Translations under genes and position numbers: made by a program | Shown here: in pieces, positions 54,152 through 62,507 of the stretch | How the letters are laid out: each line of letters begins with the position of its first letter | Position numbering within the stretch: the stretch's first letter is position 1 | The notes under the pieces: model-generated | What the model saw: the letters and a program-made list of their open reading frames with translations, nothing else | What the model was told of the DNA's origin: nothing | The model's database searches: none | Source of the DNA: Streptomyces sp. NBC_00190 | GTDB taxonomy: Bacteria > Actinomycetota > Actinomycetes > Streptomycetales > Streptomycetaceae | Length of the DNA: 64,000 nucleotides | Reading direction: 5' to 3' | NCBI RefSeq assembly: GCF_036203305.1 | Contig: NZ_CP108132.1 | Coordinates: 124,001-188,000, forward strand

Positions 54152-54215
54152 GCGAGCCTCCTAGCAAACCGTGGGGGACCGCTTCGGTCCTTCTCCCGAC
54201 AATGGCCGGTTCGCG

Positions 54216-54244
54216 TGGAGTCCCACTCGAAGCGGCCTGAAGCC
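54216..54244. promoter_or_regulatory. SARP-like heptamer array, methyltransferase promoter
   Basis: TGGAGTC (54216), TCGAAGC (54227) and TGAAGCC (54238), 11 bp apart, 65-93 bp upstream of the methyltransferase start at 54151. Confidence 0.55.
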
Positions 54245-54287
54245 GCGGGGCGGGGCAGCGCGAGGGGTGCGGGCGTACGGGGCAGCG

Positions 54288-54350
54288 GACATGGCGAAGT
54301 GCCGCCCTCCCACCGCGGGTCGCGGGGGCGGGCGGCACTTCGGCCATGTC
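54288..54350. terminator. Terminator of the exporter gene
   Basis: Arms GACATGGCGAAGTGCCGCCC (54288-54307) and the inverse at 54330-54350 pair over about 20 bp with one bulged base; the loop is GC-rich. It lies 20 bp beyond the stop of the leftward exporter gene at 54371. Confidence 0.85.
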
Positions 54351-54370
54351 ACACGCGGGGGATGGTGTGA

Positions 54371-55978
54371 TCAGGCCGTTTCGGGGGAGCTGTCGGCCGT
54401 GACCGGGGCAGTCTCCTTGGCGGCGGAGTCGGCGGGCGCTCCGTCGCCGCCGCCACCGTGGTGGCGGGAGCGGAGCGTGCTGTTCTTCATCAGCAGGGTG
54501 AGGACGAGGCCGACCACCAGGACCGGCACCGCGGCGATGAACACCGGGGTGAGGGCGGCGGCGTAGGCCTGCTCGATGGCGGTGCGCACCGTGGCGTCGA
54601 GCGAGTTCAGGACCGTGTCCGAGGAGAGCGAGTTGTGGTCGACGCCGTTCAGGGCGCCGGCCGGGACGCGGTCGGCGATCTCGTCGGTGAGGCGGCCGTA
54701 GAAGATCGCGGCGAAGAGCGAGATGCCGATCGAGGTGCCGAAGGAGCGTCCGAAGGTCACGGTGCCGGAGACGGCGCCCATGTCCTGCGGAGGCGCGGTG
54801 TTCTGGGCGGCCTGCGTGAAGACCTGGGCGGAGAGGCCCGAGGCGAGGCCGAAGACCAGCATGTAGGCGATGGCCAGGGCGCGCGGGGTGTCGGCGTCCA
54901 TGGTGGACAGCAGGACGGCGCCGACGATGCCGAGCGCCATGCTCAGGATCGGGAAGATCTTGTACTTGCCGGTCTTGCCGATGATCTTGCTGGAGACCAC
55001 GGAGGTGAGCACGAGGCCCAGCATCATCGGCAGCAGGACGAAGCCGGAGGTGGTGGGGCTGGCACCGGTGGCGACCTGGACGTACAGGGCGAGGAAGTTG
55101 ACCGTGCCGACGAAGACGATGCCGCAGATCATGGTGCCGAGCAGCGAGATGGTGAAGGTGGAGTCCTTGAACAGCCGCAGCGGGACGATCGGCTCGGCGG
55201 CGGCGGACTCGGCCTTCACGAACAGGCCGAGGAGCAGCAGCGTGGCGAGGCCGAGGCCGATGATCTGCGGGGAGGTCCAGGAGTACTCGACGCCGCCCCA
55301 CGAGGTCAGGAGCGTCACGGCGACGATGGCGCCGGAGAGGGTGACGATGCCGGCGTAGTCGAGCTTGGACTCGCGGACCTTGCGCGGCAGGTGCAGGTAC
55401 TTGGCGAGCAGGGCGACGATCACGGCGCCGACGGGCAGGTTGACCAGGAAGACCCAGTGCCAGCTGAGGGCGTCGGTGAGCAGGCCGCCGACGGCGGGGC
55501 CGGCGAGGGAGGCACCGGCGAAGACCATGCCGAACATGCCGTAGTACTTGGCGCCTTCGCGCGGGGTGAACAGCTCGCCGATGATGGCGAGGACGGAGAC
55601 GAAGAGGCCTCCGGCGCCCAGTCCCTGCACGATGCGGAAGACGATGAGCAGCTCCATCGAGCCGGCCAGGCCGGACAGGGCGGAGCCGAGGAGGAACAGG
55701 GCCATCGCGGAGAGGTAGACGACCTTGCGGCCGAAGAGGTCTCCGAGCTTGCCGTAGATGGGCGTGGTCACGCTGCTGGCGATGACGTACGCGGTGGTCA
55801 CCCACGCGAAGAGGTCGATGCCGCCGAGGTCGCCCGCGATGCGGGGAAGGGCGGTGGCGACGATCTGCATGTCGAGGATGGCCACGAACGCGGAGAGCAT
55901 GCAGGCGACCATGACCGGGGTGACTTTGGTCCCGGAGGGGTGCAGCCCGCCGGATGCCTGAGCGGTGGGAGCGGACAA
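54371..55978 (-). CDS. DHA2-family (EmrB/QacA) drug exporter, copy 2
   Basis: A 535-residue 14-TM exporter. FVAILDMQIVATALPRIAGD and VIASSVTTPIYGKLGDLFG are the family motifs. Similar over its whole length to the exporter at 38538-40079, but with a longer loop after helix 13. Two exporters suggest one for each product or for differently modified products. The start is a TTG at 55978, 7 bases after AAAGGCGG; no ATG or GTG lies in a suitable position. Confidence 0.92.
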   Translation of the reverse strand: MSAPTAQASGGLHPSGTKVTPVMVACMLSAFVAILDMQIVATALPRIAGDLGGIDLFAWVTTAYVIASSVTTPIYGKLGDLFGRKVVYLSAMALFLLGSALSGLAGSMELLIVFRIVQGLGAGGLFVSVLAIIGELFTPREGAKYYGMFGMVFAGASLAGPAVGGLLTDALSWHWVFLVNLPVGAVIVALLAKYLHLPRKVRESKLDYAGIVTLSGAIVAVTLLTSWGGVEYSWTSPQIIGLGLATLLLLGLFVKAESAAAEPIVPLRLFKDSTFTISLLGTMICGIVFVGTVNFLALYVQVATGASPTTSGFVLLPMMLGLVLTSVVSSKIIGKTGKYKIFPILSMALGIVGAVLLSTMDADTPRALAIAYMLVFGLASGLSAQVFTQAAQNTAPPQDMGAVSGTVTFGRSFGTSIGISLFAAIFYGRLTDEIADRVPAGALNGVDHNSLSSDTVLNSLDATVRTAIEQAYAAALTPVFIAAVPVLVVGLVLTLLMKNSTLRSRHHGGGGDGAPADSAAKETAPVTADSSPETA

Positions 55979-56128
55979 GGTGGTGCCGCCTTTCGAATCG
56001 GTGTGCGCGATCCCCGTCGCACCGGCTGCTGAGCTACGGCCGGCGTCACCTGGCTGTTCCGCCCGAAAGGGGCTGGGGAAGGTCACGATGGTTGTGTGTG
56101 GTGATGCGGATGCTGTTGGGGGGGGTGC

Positions 56129-56161
56129 GGCCGGCCCGTCCCGGGGGTGGACGGGCCGGCC
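56129..56161. terminator. Terminator of the quinone oxidoreductase gene
   Basis: Perfect 13-bp stem (GGCCGGCCCGTCC at 56129-56141 with 56149-56161), 7-base loop, 17 bp after the leftward stop at 56178. Confidence 0.85.
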
Positions 56162-56177
56162 GGTTCTCGGCGCGGCC

Positions 56178-57155
56178 TCAGGGAACGAGGACGACCTTGC
56201 CGAGCTGGGCACGGGCTTCCATGAGCTCGTGGGCCTTGGCGGCCTCGTCGAGCGGCAGGCGCTCGTGGACGACCGGCTTGACCTGGCCGGAGCTGATGAG
56301 CTCGAAGAGGTGGCGCTGGCCTTCGGCGATCGCCTCGGGCTTGTTGTAGAGCATCGCGTAGAGGCTGAAGCCCGCGACGTTCTTCATGCGGGACAGGGCC
56401 AGGGTGGGCAGGTCCGGGATGTCGCCGGAGGCCGAGCCGTAGAAGACGAGGGTGCCGAACTGGGCGGTGATGCCCAGGGACTTCAGCAGGACGTCGCCGC
56501 CGACGGTTTCCAGGACCACGTCGGCGCCGCGGCCGTCGGTGGCGGCGAGGACCTGGTCGACCCAGTCCTCGTCGCTGTAGTTGACGGTGACGTCGGCACC
56601 GAGCTCGCGGGCGAAGTCGCACTTGGCCTGGGTGCTGGCGGTCGCGATGACCTTGCCGGCGCCCATCGCCTTGGCGATCTGCACGGCGAGGTGGCCGACG
56701 CCGCCGGAGGCCGCGTCGATCACGATGGTCTGGCCGGGCTGGAGGCGGCCGGCCTCCTTGATCGCGTGGTACGCGGTCTGGGCCGGGCTCGGCAGGAGGG
56801 TCGCGGCGGCGGCGTCGAGGTCCTGCGGGATCTTGATGAGCCAGCCGGTGTCCGCGACGACGTACTCCGCGTAGGCGCTGTGGTCGATGTCGCCGACGAC
56901 GCGGTCGCCGACGGCGAGGTCGGTAACGCCTTCGCCGACGGCCTCGATCGTGCCGGCGACGTCGCCGCCGGGGGCGCCGGGCAGACCGGCGTGGCCGCCG
57001 ATCGGGATGCCCTGGCGGCGCTGGACCTCGGCGAAGGTGACGCCGATGGCCTCGGCGCGGATCAGAACCTGACCCGGACCGGGCTGCGGCTTCTCCACCT
57101 CTTCGAGGCGCAGGACAGACGGAGCGCCGTGCTCGTAGTGGCGGATGATTCGCAT
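56178..57155 (-). CDS. NADPH:quinone oxidoreductase (zinc-independent MDR)
   Basis: A 325-residue medium-chain reductase. MRIIRHYEHGAPSVLRLEEV and the Rossmann segment IVIDAASGGVGHLAVQIAKA identify the quinone oxidoreductase family. The zinc ligands are missing. It reduces quinones by NADPH and may protect against the quinone product or modify it. ATG 57155 follows GGAG. A MarR-type box lies 74 bp upstream, and the MarR gene is next but one. Confidence 0.92.
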   Translation of the reverse strand: MRIIRHYEHGAPSVLRLEEVEKPQPGPGQVLIRAEAIGVTFAEVQRRQGIPIGGHAGLPGAPGGDVAGTIEAVGEGVTDLAVGDRVVGDIDHSAYAEYVVADTGWLIKIPQDLDAAAATLLPSPAQTAYHAIKEAGRLQPGQTIVIDAASGGVGHLAVQIAKAMGAGKVIATASTQAKCDFARELGADVTVNYSDEDWVDQVLAATDGRGADVVLETVGGDVLLKSLGITAQFGTLVFYGSASGDIPDLPTLALSRMKNVAGFSLYAMLYNKPEAIAEGQRHLFELISSGQVKPVVHERLPLDEAAKAHELMEARAQLGKVVLVP

Positions 57156-57228
57156 GATTTCTCCAAACGGTATTTCCGTCGAGCCGTCGCGCTGGGCCGC
57201 GGCTCCGTCCGGGGGGCCGGATACATGT

Positions 57229-57242
57229 GCATGTTGTCATGC
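57229..57242. promoter_or_regulatory. MarR-type box, quinone oxidoreductase promoter
   Basis: GCATGTTGTCATGC: perfect 5-bp arms around 4 bases. A related element (TTGCTGTCATGCAA in part) is found in front of the MarR gene. Both share TGTCATGCA. Confidence 0.55.
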
Positions 57243-57293
57243 ATTTGATTGCGAGTCCACATGTGATGGCCTCGCGGGGCGTTTCTTTACCGA

Positions 57294-58829
57294 TTACTTA
57301 AAGACGGCGCGGGTGGGGTCGGTGACCCCGGCCCAGGTCTCCAGGGCCGTACGCAGGCCCTCGGCGACCTCCTCGGCCGAAGCGCTCTTGTCCGCGGCCC
57401 AGGCGACGTATCCGTCGGGACGGACCAGCACACCGGCGAGCTCCGGCTCTTCGGCGCACTCGGCGACGATGTGGCCGACGCGGCCGGCCCACTTCAGCGG
57501 CGCGGCCCACTCGTTGTAGACCTCGGAGATCTCCGGGCGGCCGGCGAGGTCGAGCAGCGCGAAATTGCCCCGGCGCAGGTACTTCGGAAGGGTCCGGGTG
57601 CCCTCCTCGGTCTTCAGCGTCAGGTCGCGGGCGAAGTCGCCGAGCAGCCGGTGCTCGGGGCCCTCGATGTCGTAGCGGACCCGGACACCGCTGAGCATCT
57701 CGGCGATGTGGCGGTTGACCTGGTCCTTGGTCATCAGGGTCTGGAAGAGCTCGCGCAGCTGGGTGACGTACGGGTCGGGGTTCATCAGCGCGATCTGGGC
57801 GCGGGTGTTGGCCAGTACGGCGCGGGCCGGCTCCTGGCGCTCCTTGTCGTACGTGTCGAGCAGACCCTCGGAGCCCCAGCCGTTGATGGTGGCGGCGAGC
57901 TTCCAGCCGAGGTTGAGGGCGTCCTGCAGGCCGAGGTTGACGCCCTGGCCGCCGACGGGGAAGTGGGTGTGCGCGGCGTCGCCGGCGAGCAGGACGCGAC
58001 CGGAGCGGTAGGTCTCGGCCTGGCAGGCGGAGTCGGTGAACCAGGACAGCCAGCGCGGCTCGCTCGCGCCGAGGTCGTCGCCCCAGATCTCGCGCAGGCT
58101 GGCGGTGAACTCCTCCAGCGTCAGCTCGGAGCCCGCTTCCTTCGTCGTCTTGAAGTCGAAGGTGGCGACGCGGTGGTAGGTGTCGTCGAGCGGGACGCAG
58201 AAGAGCAGGCCGCGCTCGGTGCGCTCCATGCCCATCGGCGCCTTCTCGCGGTCGGCGAGGACGACGTCGGCCAGGCGCGCGGTGACGCGGCCGCCGGTGC
58301 CGGGGAAGCCGATGCCCGCGGACTTGCGGACCAGGCTGCGGCCGCCGTCGGTGCCGACGACGTAGCGGCCGCGCAGGGTGTACGAGCCTTCGGGGCCGGT
58401 GACGTCGACCTCGGCGCCGTCCTCGTCCTGACGGACGGCGGTCACCTCGTGGCCGCGGCGGATCTCGACGCCGAACTCCTCGGCGCGCTCCTCCAGCAGC
58501 CGCTCGGTGCGGGTCTGCTCGGAGAGCAGCGCGTAGTTGTGGGCGCTGTCGAGCAGGGAGAAGTCGACCCAGACGTCGAGGCCAGCGAAGTGGCCGTTGC
58601 TCCACGAGTGGGCGCCGTCGCGGAAGCGGTCGGCGAGGCCGCGGCGGTCGAGCGACTCCAGCGAGCGGGCGTGCAGTCCGAAGGCCTTGGAGTGGGGGGT
58701 CCGCTCGGTGAGGCGCTCCAGCACGACGGGCTTGGCGCGGGCGATGCGGAGTTCGGAGGCGAGCAGCATGCCCACCGGACCTCCGCCGACGATGAGGACG
58801 TCGAAGTCGAAGTCCTTGGTGTCCGGCAT
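57294..58829 (-). CDS. FAD-dependent aromatic hydroxylase, copy 3
   Basis: A 511-residue flavin monooxygenase, more distant from the other three. VLIVGGGPVGMLLASEL, VVGTDGGRSLVR and VLLAGDAAHTHFPVGGQGVNLG are the FAD motifs; the HxFPxGGQG form is that of rifampicin-monooxygenase/RdmE-like enzymes. C-terminal domain complete. ATG 58829 follows GGAAGGAC. It is divergent from the MarR gene and is likely under its control, so it may be for detoxification or a late tailoring step. Confidence 0.93.
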   Translation of the reverse strand: MPDTKDFDFDVLIVGGGPVGMLLASELRIARAKPVVLERLTERTPHSKAFGLHARSLESLDRRGLADRFRDGAHSWSNGHFAGLDVWVDFSLLDSAHNYALLSEQTRTERLLEERAEEFGVEIRRGHEVTAVRQDEDGAEVDVTGPEGSYTLRGRYVVGTDGGRSLVRKSAGIGFPGTGGRVTARLADVVLADREKAPMGMERTERGLLFCVPLDDTYHRVATFDFKTTKEAGSELTLEEFTASLREIWGDDLGASEPRWLSWFTDSACQAETYRSGRVLLAGDAAHTHFPVGGQGVNLGLQDALNLGWKLAATINGWGSEGLLDTYDKERQEPARAVLANTRAQIALMNPDPYVTQLRELFQTLMTKDQVNRHIAEMLSGVRVRYDIEGPEHRLLGDFARDLTLKTEEGTRTLPKYLRRGNFALLDLAGRPEISEVYNEWAAPLKWAGRVGHIVAECAEEPELAGVLVRPDGYVAWAADKSASAEEVAEGLRTALETWAGVTDPTRAVFK

Positions 58830-58880
58830 TGCAGTCCTTCCAGAGGGGGGTTGGGGGTTTCTATGACGAGGAAAAACTAT

Positions 58881-58922
58881 ATGCTTGCTGTCATGCAAAC
58901 GCTTGTGAGCATACACATGCTC
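58881..58922. promoter_or_regulatory. MarR-type boxes between hydroxylase 3 and MarR gene
   Basis: Two elements: GCTTGCTGTCATGCAAAC (58883-58900), which shares TGTCATGCA with the box at 57229, and GAGCATACACATGCTC (58907-58922), a perfect 6-bp palindrome with 4-base spacer. Bases here are much richer in A/T than elsewhere. They lie in the 127-bp divergent promoter region. Confidence 0.6.
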
Positions 58923-58956
58923 GCTGTCCTCGATTACCACGCCTAGGATGTTCGCC

Positions 58957-59478
58957 ATGGAGACTTCGACCACCAGGCAGAAGACCGCGCAGCTCCCCTC
59001 CGCGCACGGCGCGCTGGCCACCGCCGACCCGCTGGACGCGGTCGGCCCGGCCTTTTCTCGGCTGCGCCGCGCATCGGCGCTGAACGTGGAAAACCCGGTG
59101 TCCCGCAAGGACATGACCCGGACGCTGGTGCTCAACATCGTGGAAGAGGGGCCCGAGCACGACGGCCAGGAGATCACCGTCGGAGTCGTGGCCGAGCGCC
59201 TCGCGGTGGACCCCTCCGTGGCCAGCCGCATGGTCACCGACTGCATCTCCGCCGGCTACCTGATCCGCGCCGCGTCCCAGCAGGACGGGCGCCGGACGAT
59301 CCTGCAGATGTCGGACGAGGGACTGGCGATGCTGGCGGCGTTCCGCCGCCACCAGCGGGCCGCTTTCGAGTTCATCACCCGGGAGTGGCCCGACGACGAG
59401 CGCCTGCAGTTCGCCCGCCTGCTGATCAAGTACGTCGACTCGGTCGCCGAGATGCGCGGCGCCCAGGCCGACGGATAA
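58957..59478 (+). CDS. MarR-family transcriptional regulator
   Basis: A 173-residue winged-helix regulator. ITVGVVAERLAVDPSVASRMV is the DNA-recognition part, and QQDGRRTILQMSDEGLAML the wing. MarR proteins are released from DNA by phenolic compounds, which fits a quinone or phenol product. ATG 58957 lies 8 bases after AGGA; ATG 58948 is in frame. Probable targets are its own gene, hydroxylase 3 and the quinone oxidoreductase. Confidence 0.92.
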   Translation: METSTTRQKTAQLPSAHGALATADPLDAVGPAFSRLRRASALNVENPVSRKDMTRTLVLNIVEEGPEHDGQEITVGVVAERLAVDPSVASRMVTDCISAGYLIRAASQQDGRRTILQMSDEGLAMLAAFRRHQRAAFEFITREWPDDERLQFARLLIKYVDSVAEMRGAQADG

Positions 59479-59496
59479 CCGCCGGTCCCCCATCGC

Positions 59497-61110
59497 TCAG
59501 CGCGCCAGGATCCGGCGCAGCGCCGCCGTCAGCGCCGCGCCCTGCTCACCGGCGGGGACGGCGGCCGGGGTGCGCCACGCGACGATTCCGTCCGGTCGCA
59601 CCAGGACGGCGCCCGCGGCGGCCACGCCGTAGGCGGTGGCCCACCGGCCCTCCGGGTCCGCGAGCGCCCCGCCGTCGGCGGCCGGCGCGATGCGGTGGAA
59701 GGCCAGGTCGACGCCGAGCGCCGTGGCGGCGCTACCTGCCGCCTCGGCCCACGAGCCGCCGTCCGCCCCGGCCAGCAGGACGAAGCCGGTGCCGAACAGC
59801 TCCAGCGTGGACAGCGGGGCGCCGTCGCGCTCCAGCACCACGTACGGAGCGCGGGTGCCGGGCTCGCCCTGCAGGGTGCGCGGGTCGGAGGTCAGCGGCG
59901 GCCGCTCCACGCCCGCCTCGGTGATGAACGCGCCGGAGGGGTAGGCCTGGCCCATCGTGACGGTCATCGCGTCGTCGGTGGCTGCCTTCTCCTCCTCGGT
60001 CGCGGTGCCCGAGCGCAGGGCGAGCTGGAGCGAGCCCTGGCGCGCGGTGTAGGAGCCGACCGGGTGGCGCTCCTCCTGGTAGGTGTCGAGCAGGCCGGTG
60101 CCCGCGGCGCCCTTGGTCACCAGGGCCAGCTTCCAGGCCAGGTTGAAGGCGTCGGCGATGCCGGTGTTGGCCCCGTAGCCGCCGGTGGGCGGGATCTGGT
60201 GGGCGGCGTCGCCCGCGATCAGGACCCGGCCCTGGACGAAGTTCCCGGTGACGAGTTCGGCCATGTCCCACGGGAAGCGGGAGCGGACCGTGACCTCGAC
60301 CTCGTCCGAACCGATCGCGGCGGAGACCAGCTCGGCGCAGCGGGCGTCGGTGAAGTCGTCGAGGCCCTCGCCCTTCTCGGGGTCGTAGCCCACGATCAGG
60401 GTGCCCTCGGTGAGGGTGTCGTCGTGCACCAGGATGCCCATGACCGTGTCGTTCTTGACGTGGACGACGCTGTAGCGGCGGTCCCCGAGGACCGCGCCGA
60501 AGTCGGCGCCGAACGCGATGCTCACGTGCCGGGAGAGCACGCCGCGCCCTTCGCGCACTAGGCCCAGCGACTCCCGTACGGTGCTGCGCGGCCCGTCGGC
60601 GGCCACCAGGTAGTCGGCGGTCAGGGTGGTCTCGGTGCCCTCGGCGTCCTTGACGACGGCGGTGACGCCGCTCCCGTCCTGCGTGAAGGAGACCAGTTCC
60701 GTGCTGAACCGCAGGTCGGCGCCGAGCTTCTCGGCCCGGGCGCGCAGGATCGGCTCCAGCCGGTCCTGGGGCAGCAGCAGCAGCTTGGAGGGGGTCAGGT
60801 CCGCGAGCTCGTCGCCGCCCTCCAGCTCCTCCTTGCTGAAGAGGACCTCGCCGGCCAGGGAGACCACGCCCGCGCGGGTCTTGTGCTTCTCGAAGCCGGA
60901 CGCGGCGGCCTTGGCGGCCGCCTCGACGCCCACCGTGCCAAGGATCTCGGCCGTACGCGGGTAGTAGCCGACCGCGCGCGGGTGGATGGAGGTGCTGGGG
61001 TGCCGCTCGACCAGGGTGCAGGGCACGTTGTGATGGGCGAGGAACACCGCGGTGGAGAGGCCGACGAGGCTGCCACCGACGATCAGTACATGCGTGCCGC
61101 TCTTACTCAC
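59497..61110 (-). CDS. FAD-dependent aromatic hydroxylase, copy 4
   Basis: A 537-residue flavin monooxygenase. VLIVGGSLVGLSTAVFLAHH, LVAADGPRSTVRESL and VLIAGDAAHQIPPTGGYG are the FAD motifs. Close to copies 1 and 2, so this trio arose by duplication. Complete C-terminal domain (AAGAVLVRPDGIVAWRTP). Hydroxylation or Baeyer-Villiger-type oxidation are both possible. Heptamer array 61162-61190 lies upstream. Confidence 0.93.
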   Translation of the reverse strand: MSKSGTHVLIVGGSLVGLSTAVFLAHHNVPCTLVERHPSTSIHPRAVGYYPRTAEILGTVGVEAAAKAAASGFEKHKTRAGVVSLAGEVLFSKEELEGGDELADLTPSKLLLLPQDRLEPILRARAEKLGADLRFSTELVSFTQDGSGVTAVVKDAEGTETTLTADYLVAADGPRSTVRESLGLVREGRGVLSRHVSIAFGADFGAVLGDRRYSVVHVKNDTVMGILVHDDTLTEGTLIVGYDPEKGEGLDDFTDARCAELVSAAIGSDEVEVTVRSRFPWDMAELVTGNFVQGRVLIAGDAAHQIPPTGGYGANTGIADAFNLAWKLALVTKGAAGTGLLDTYQEERHPVGSYTARQGSLQLALRSGTATEEEKAATDDAMTVTMGQAYPSGAFITEAGVERPPLTSDPRTLQGEPGTRAPYVVLERDGAPLSTLELFGTGFVLLAGADGGSWAEAAGSAATALGVDLAFHRIAPAADGGALADPEGRWATAYGVAAAGAVLVRPDGIVAWRTPAAVPAGEQGAALTAALRRILAR

Positions 61111-61161
61111 AAAGAACCCCTCTCGCGGATACCGGTCTGTGCGGATCGTGGCAGCGGCCGG

Positions 61162-61190
61162 TGGACCTGAACTCGAACTCCGCTCGCAGC
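61162..61190. promoter_or_regulatory. SARP-like heptamer array, hydroxylase 4 promoter
   Basis: TGGACCT (61162), TCGAACT (61173) and TCGCAGC (61184), 11 bp apart, 52-80 bp upstream of the hydroxylase start at 61110. Confidence 0.55.
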
Positions 61191-61207
61191 AGCAGGGAGT
61201 CGGCGTC

Positions 61208-62179
61208 TCAGGCCTTGACGGAGTACGTCGACCAGGAGCTGTCCGCCGTGAACCCGAGGCGGCGGTTGAGGGCGACGACGGCGCCGTTGTCGACGTCGTT
61301 CCAGGCCTGCACGAGGGCCACCTGCCCGTTCTCGCGGGCGGTACGGGCCAGCAGGTCCGCCTTGAGCCAGGAACCCAGGCCCCGGCGGCGCCGGTCGGCG
61401 AGGACCAGGGTCTCCCCCGCGTCGGCCATCGGGCTGTCGCGGACGAAGACGGTGGCGTACCCGACGACTTCGCCGGTCGCGTCGTCGACGGCGGCGGTCA
61501 CGTGCTGGCGGTGTCCTGCCCGCTCCGCCTCGGCCTCGCGCGCGCGGACGTCGTCGGCGGTGGGGGTGCGCACCTGCGCCTGCCCGTTGACGGGCGCGTC
61601 CAGGGTGCCCCAGGCGCGGGCGTAGGAACCGACGAGCCCGTCCGGGCAGCGGTCGGTCCAGTTCACGAGGTGGTGGCCGGGTACCGCCCGGGCGGCGAGC
61701 TCGTCGAGTCCGGCGGCGGCCGGGCCCTTCAGGAAGAGGCGGTTGCGCAGGTTGGTGCCGCGCAGTTCGGCGCCGCAGCCGGAGGCGAAGGCCTCGGCGG
61801 CGGGGGTGTGCGGGGCGTCGACCATCAGGTGGCCGCGGCCGCGGGCGCGCAGTTCGGCGCGGGCGGCGTCGACCAGGGCGGTGCCCGCGCCGCGACGGCG
61901 GAAGGACGGGAAGACCCACAGCGAGCCGTGGCCGGGTCCGGCCGGGTCGCCGAGGTCGAGGCCGAGCTTGGTGACGCCGACGGGCGTGTCGCCGTCGAAG
62001 GCGGCCAGGACGATCCGGTCGGCTCCGTGCCGGCGTTGCAGCAGCCTGGCGAGCAGGGCCTGTGACACCGGGGGGTCGGCGGGCAGTTCGAGACTCATCG
62101 TCTCCTGGAAGCCCGGAACGAGCAGGGTGATCGTCGCCGGGTCGTCACCGTCGAGGCTGCGGATGTCCATGGCCACCAT
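61208..62179 (-). CDS. GNAT-family acetyltransferase, double domain
   Basis: A 323-residue protein with two GNAT-like halves. The first has LWVFPSFRRRGAGTALVDAA and the second LVLADRRRRGLGSWLKADLL (acetyl-CoA loop R/Q-x-x-G-x-G). It may acetylate an amine of the product, serve in self-resistance, or be unrelated. Start ATG 62179 or 62170; no clear RBS. If leaderless, the heptamer array 62195-62223 would be correctly placed. Its last bases lie 97 bp from the hydroxylase 4 start. Confidence 0.88.
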   Translation of the reverse strand: MVAMDIRSLDGDDPATITLLVPGFQETMSLELPADPPVSQALLARLLQRRHGADRIVLAAFDGDTPVGVTKLGLDLGDPAGPGHGSLWVFPSFRRRGAGTALVDAARAELRARGRGHLMVDAPHTPAAEAFASGCGAELRGTNLRNRLFLKGPAAAGLDELAARAVPGHHLVNWTDRCPDGLVGSYARAWGTLDAPVNGQAQVRTPTADDVRAREAEAERAGHRQHVTAAVDDATGEVVGYATVFVRDSPMADAGETLVLADRRRRGLGSWLKADLLARTARENGQVALVQAWNDVDNGAVVALNRRLGFTADSSWSTYSVKA

Positions 62180-62194
62180 CGTCCACGACGGCGC

Positions 62195-62223
62195 TTGAGA
62201 TCCGTTCGAGAACGGCTCGGGGC
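62195..62223. promoter_or_regulatory. SARP-like heptamer array, GNAT promoter
   Basis: TTGAGAT (62195), TCGAGAA (62206) and TCGGGGC (62217), 11 bp apart. The third overlaps a terminator arm, so the array is less certain than the others. 16-44 bp upstream of the GNAT start. Confidence 0.45.
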
Positions 62224-62251
62224 CCGGACGCCGCACCGTCCGGGCCCCGAG
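62216..62251. terminator. Hairpin 1 after the ferredoxin gene
   Basis: Perfect 15-bp stem CTCGGGGCCCGGACG (62216-62230) with 62237-62251, 6-base loop. Confidence 0.8.
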
Positions 62252-62261
62252 CTGCGGGAAG

Positions 62262-62291
62262 GCCGGCCGGGCCCGTCAGGGCCCGGCCGGC
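62262..62291. terminator. Hairpin 2 after the ferredoxin gene
   Basis: Perfect 13-bp stem GCCGGCCGGGCCC (62262-62274) with 62279-62291, 4-base loop, 7 bp after the ferredoxin stop. Tandem with hairpin 1. Confidence 0.85.
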
Positions 62292-62297
62292 ACGCGT

Positions 62298-62501
62298 TCA
62301 CGCCTCCTGCGTCTCCGCGAGCGTGATGGCCTGCACCGGGCAGGCCCGTACGGCCTCGCGCACCATCGGATGCCCGGCGCCGTCCTCACGGCCGGCGATG
62401 ACGGTGGAGAACCCGTCGTCGTCCTGTTCGAACACGAAGGGAACGGAGACGGCGCACTGGGCGGAGCCGATGCACCGGTCGGTGTCGATCGAGATGCGCA
62501 C
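62298..62501 (-). CDS. [3Fe-4S]-type ferredoxin
   Basis: A 67-residue ferredoxin. RCIGSAQCAVSVPFVF and RACPVQAITL supply three Cys in the CX5C...CP pattern of P450-associated 3Fe-4S ferredoxins. It gives electrons to the cytochrome P450 encoded 6 bp upstream. No reductase gene is visible. Confidence 0.94.
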   Translation of the reverse strand: MRISIDTDRCIGSAQCAVSVPFVFEQDDDGFSTVIAGREDGAGHPMVREAVRACPVQAITLAETQEA

Positions 62502-62507
62502 GGCGGC

